Shown piece after piece: positions 61,886 through 64,000 of a DNA stretch of 64,000 nucleotides (position 1 is its first letter; each line of letters opens with the position of its first letter). Below the pieces are notes generated by a model, which was not told where the DNA came from, did not search any database, and worked only from the letters and a program-made list of their open reading frames with translations. The stretch comes from Bacteroidales bacterium. Lineage in GTDB: Bacteria > Bacteroidota > Bacteroidia > Bacteroidales > F082. Position numbers and translations under genes: made by a program. Where the stretch lies: assembly GCA_024710405.1 (NCBI GenBank), contig JANJUV010000002.1:62001-126000 (forward strand), written 5' to 3'.

Positions 61886-62746
61886 TCACTTGATTACATC
61901 AAAGCCTTTGCCATAAACACCCATCACATTATTCAGTGACATGAAAGCATCCGGATCAATCTGCTTGATAATTCTGAAAATCTGTGGTGATTCGTTTCGT
62001 CTGACAATAATCAATAGTATGTCGCTTTCGGTTTTCGTGTACCACCCTGTTCCACGAATAAAAGTTACTCCTCTGCCGGTTTCAGTGCCAATACGGTCAG
62101 CTATCTCAGAGGCCTTTCTGGAAAAGATAAACAGTTGTACCGACTGCTTGTTTCCTGTAAGAATGAGATCTATAACATAACTGGCAACAGCCATCACCAC
62201 AAAACCATGCACCAGTGTTTCGATACTTCGGAATAAAATGAATGAACTTGAAATGATAAAAACATCGAGCAGCAAAATGATTTTTCCGGGGCTGATATTA
62301 CGGTATTTATTGATGAGCATGGCAACAATGTCGGTGCCTCCTGTGCTTCCTCCCTGTGTAAATACAATACCCACTCCTGCTCCACTCATGATACCACCGA
62401 TAATTGCCGCCATGAAACGATCAGTCACAAAAGGTTCGCGTATGTAATATTGTAATACAGAAAACAGACCTGAAAGTACGACAACACTGAAAATTGTTTT
62501 AACCCCGAAACCAAAGCCAAGAACCCTGATAGCTAGAACAAGCAACAAAGCATTAACAGCGAAGATAGTAACCCCCACAGGTAAGCCTGAAGCCCAAAAG
62601 ATCAATGTGGCTACCCCTGTGACACCACCTCCGAGTATTTCATTTGGAATGAGAAACGCAGTCCAGCCGATTGTCATCACCAACAAACCGATTGTAATGA
62701 CAGCATAGGCCTTTATCTCTCTCAATATGTTTGTTTTAGTGATCAT
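61886..62746 (-). CDS. YitT family membrane protein
   Basis: A 286-residue protein. Five to six membrane helices (e.g. AYAVITIGLLVMTIGWTAFLIP, GVTGVATLIFWASGLPVGVTIFAVN, GLFSVLQYYIREPF, GAGVGIVFTQGGSTGGTDIVAMLINKYRN) make the DUF161 half. The C-terminal 80 residues are a soluble DUF2179 domain (SVQLFIFSRKASEIADRIGTETGRGVTFIRGTGWYTKTESDILLIIVRRNE). This two-part layout defines the YitT group. The function is unproven, and there are reports of roles in transport. It has its own -7 element (62770-62777, minus strand) and converges with the DMT gene. Confidence 0.92.
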   Translation of the reverse strand: MITKTNILREIKAYAVITIGLLVMTIGWTAFLIPNEILGGGVTGVATLIFWASGLPVGVTIFAVNALLLVLAIRVLGFGFGVKTIFSVVVLSGLFSVLQYYIREPFVTDRFMAAIIGGIMSGAGVGIVFTQGGSTGGTDIVAMLINKYRNISPGKIILLLDVFIISSSFILFRSIETLVHGFVVMAVASYVIDLILTGNKQSVQLFIFSRKASEIADRIGTETGRGVTFIRGTGWYTKTESDILLIIVRRNESPQIFRIIKQIDPDAFMSLNNVMGVYGKGFDVIK

Positions 62747-62769
62747 CTGATATGAAGTTTCCGAAATGA

Positions 62770-62777
62770 CAAAAGTA
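62770..62777 (-). promoter_or_regulatory. -7 element (TACTTTTG) of the YitT gene
   Basis: A perfect TAnnTTTG on the minus strand 23 bases before the YitT ATG at 62746, directly next to the octanucleotide repeat. Confidence 0.5.
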
Positions 62778-62781
62778 AGAA

Positions 62782-62829
62782 AAGTTTGAAAGTTGGCTAG
62801 TTGGATAGTTGAGAAGCTGGGAAGTTGGA
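62782..62829. repeat. Six-unit octanucleotide tandem repeat (AAGTTGGN-type)
   Basis: Six consecutive 8-base units close to [A/T]AGTTGGN, with one to three differences each, between the YitT promoter and tRNA-Leu. Low-complexity minisatellite of the same general kind as the 59090-59159 array. Confidence 0.7.
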
Positions 62830-62890
62830 AGGGATTCCCTCAACCTGCACGCTGAGCGAAATCGAAGCGCGCAACCCGCAACCCCCTCTG

Positions 62891-62975
62891 TACCCGAGGC
62901 CGGACTCGAACCGGCACGGCCGCAATGGCCAAAGGATTTTAAGTCCTTCGTGTCTACCAATTCCACCACTCGGGC
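62891..62975 (-). tRNA. tRNA-Leu (anticodon TAA)
   Basis: An 85-nucleotide class II tRNA on the minus strand. The acceptor arms are GCCCGAG / CTCGGGT, the D-arm GTGGTGGAATTGGTAGACAC, the anticodon stem-loop GGACTTAAAATCC (anticodon TAA). A long variable arm and the T-arm with GGTTCGAGTCC follow. CCA is not encoded. Confidence 0.95.
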
Positions 62976-63014
62976 TAAAATTGCTCCGATGGGGACATCA
63001 GGGGGCGCAATCTG

Positions 63015-63043
63015 AAAAAAAATCCCGATGCATGACCGGGATT
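63015..63043 (-). terminator. Rho-independent terminator after tRNA-Gly
   Basis: On the minus strand AATCCCG / CGGGATT with a 9-base loop followed by more than six T, 8 bases after the tRNA-Gly 3' end. It separates tRNA-Gly from tRNA-Leu. Confidence 0.75.
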
Positions 63044-63050
63044 AGCTTGG

Positions 63051-63123
<73 letters not shown>

Positions 63124-63232
63124 GTTTCAAATGGGAGTGCAAATGTATGTAACTTTTCTGAAGTGATGCAAACTTTTTTCAGGTTTTTTTTTCTGCATTT
63201 AAAATCCCTGTTTTATATTCTGTTATAAAGTT

Positions 63233-64000
63233 TCATTTTCCAAGAAGTTTTCTGATCTCATGCAGCTTCATCAGTGCCTCCACAGGTGTCAGTGTGTCAA
63301 TGTTTGTATTCAGGATATCTTCTTTTATTTGCAGCAACAGTGGGTCATCAAGTTGAATAAAACTCAACTGAATGTCGTCAGTTTTGTCCTGTTTACCTCC
63401 CCCTGCCTTCCTGAACGACTCGTCTGAGTGTGTTTTTTCGAGCATCACCATCAGTTTGTTGGCCCGCTCAATTACCTTACGGGGCATGCCTGCCATGGTT
63501 GCCACATGAATACCGAAACTGTGGGCGCTGCCACCTTTCTTTAATTTTCGCAGAAATACAACTTTGTTACCGGCTTCCTTTACCGTAACATGGAAGTTTC
63601 TGATGCGTGGAAATGAGGCTGCCATCTCATTGAGCTCATGATAGTGGGTTGCAAACATAACCTTTGCCCGGCAGGCGGGATGGTCGTGCAGATATTCGGT
63701 GATAGCCCATGCAATGCTAATGCCATCGTAGGTACTCGTACCCCTTCCGATTTCATCAAGCAGGATAAGGCTGCGTCCCGAAACATTATTGAGTATACTG
63801 GCCGTTTCATTCATCTCGACCATAAAAGTAGATTCGCCTGATGAAATATTGTCACTGGCTCCTACTCTTGTAAACACTTTATCTACCATACCAATTGAGG
63901 CTGATTCAGCCGGCACGAAACTTCCCATCTGTGCCATAAGTACAATCAATGCTGTTTGTCGCAACAGAGCTGATTTACCCGACATATTAGGCCCGGTAAT
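63233..64000 (-). CDS. mutS: DNA mismatch repair protein MutS, C-terminal part (5' truncated by window)
   Basis: The frame runs off the right edge of the window. The remaining 255 residues start within the Walker A motif ([15 protein letters not shown]), continue through the signature loop [25 protein letters not shown] and Walker [26 protein letters not shown], and the His-containing FATHYHEL. The C-terminal helical part includes [18 protein letters not shown] and ends with the clamp-region helix [16 protein letters not shown]. This ATPase domain makes the protein a MutS1-type mismatch repair factor. Confidence 0.97.
   Translation of the reverse strand: MTGPNMSGKSALLRQTALIVLMAQMGSFVPAESASIGMVDKVFTRVGASDNISSGESTFMVEMNETASILNNVSGRSLILLDEIGRGTSTYDGISIAWAITEYLHDHPACRAKVMFATHYHELNEMAASFPRIRNFHVTVKEAGNKVVFLRKLKKGGSAHSFGIHVATMAGMPRKVIERANKLMVMLEKTHSDESFRKAGGGKQDKTDDIQLSFIQLDDPLLLQIKEDILNTNIDTLTPVEALMKLHEIRKLLGK

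Overview
The window is a compact piece of chromosome from a member of the Bacteroidota, most likely an anaerobic or microaerophilic Bacteroidales-type bacterium. Evidence for this: an nqrABCDEF respiratory operon; a type IX secretion (T9SS) plug protein and two proteins with T9SS C-terminal sorting tails; an outer-membrane CarboxypepD_reg/TonB-type receptor and a LruC-domain lipoprotein; a DnaE polymerase carrying its own proofreading domain; almost no Shine-Dalgarno sequences; and many copies of the Bacteroidota -7 promoter element TAnnTTTG. I see no insertion sequence, prophage, CRISPR array or rRNA. Two tRNA genes and about 52 protein genes are supported. The first gene (ABC-2 permease) and the last (mutS) run off the window.

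Layout. 1-10 kb: ABC permease end, LolA-like protein, outer-membrane receptor, priA, LruC-domain lipoprotein, T9SS plug protein. 10-17.6 kb: the sodium-pumping NADH:quinone oxidoreductase operon nqrA-F, then apbE (which flavinylates NqrB and NqrC), then a convergent 66-residue membrane protein with the cysteine spacing of the maturation factor NqrM. 17.7-22.6 kb (minus strand): a SpoU-family RNA methyltransferase, rpsF-rpsR-rplI, radC-wecB, rpsT and a small unknown gene. 22.7-28.6 kb: exonuclease-dnaE fusion, trxA, DUF58 protein. 28.6-38 kb: a DUF362/T9SS protein with its small membrane partner, then molybdenum-cofactor genes (MOSC-Mog fusion; moeA, a short moaA, moaC) with a TPR protein translationally coupled to moaC. 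38-42.7 kb: VOC protein, AraC regulator, C1-family peptidase and a molybdate/tungstate-type ABC permease and ATPase. 42.8-50.4 kb: small membrane proteins, a TPR/LuxR-type regulator, an ECF sigma factor, an Omp28-like T9SS cargo protein, a small outer-membrane barrel and an S37-type peptidase.

50.4-58.7 kb is the most distinctive unit: a minus-strand operon rex - hydC - hydB - hydA - sensory-type [FeFe]-hydrogenase with PAS domain - SpoIIE/PP2C phosphatase. HydABC has the full cofactor complement of a trimeric NAD(H)/ferredoxin-linked [FeFe]-hydrogenase. The downstream H-cluster protein keeps the cluster-binding cysteines, but the proton-transfer cysteine is alanine, and it carries a PAS domain. 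This is what a hydrogen sensor would look like. The phosphatase next to it is the obvious output. Together with Rex, the operon appears to encode an enzyme with its own redox (NADH) and H2 sensing.

58.8-64 kb: a sodium/solute symporter preceded by a heptanucleotide tandem repeat, a DMT exporter, a YitT-family protein, an octanucleotide repeat, tRNA-Leu(TAA), tRNA-Gly(GCC) and the C-terminal part of mutS. All functional statements rest on motifs read by eye and on knowledge of the families; no database search was run.
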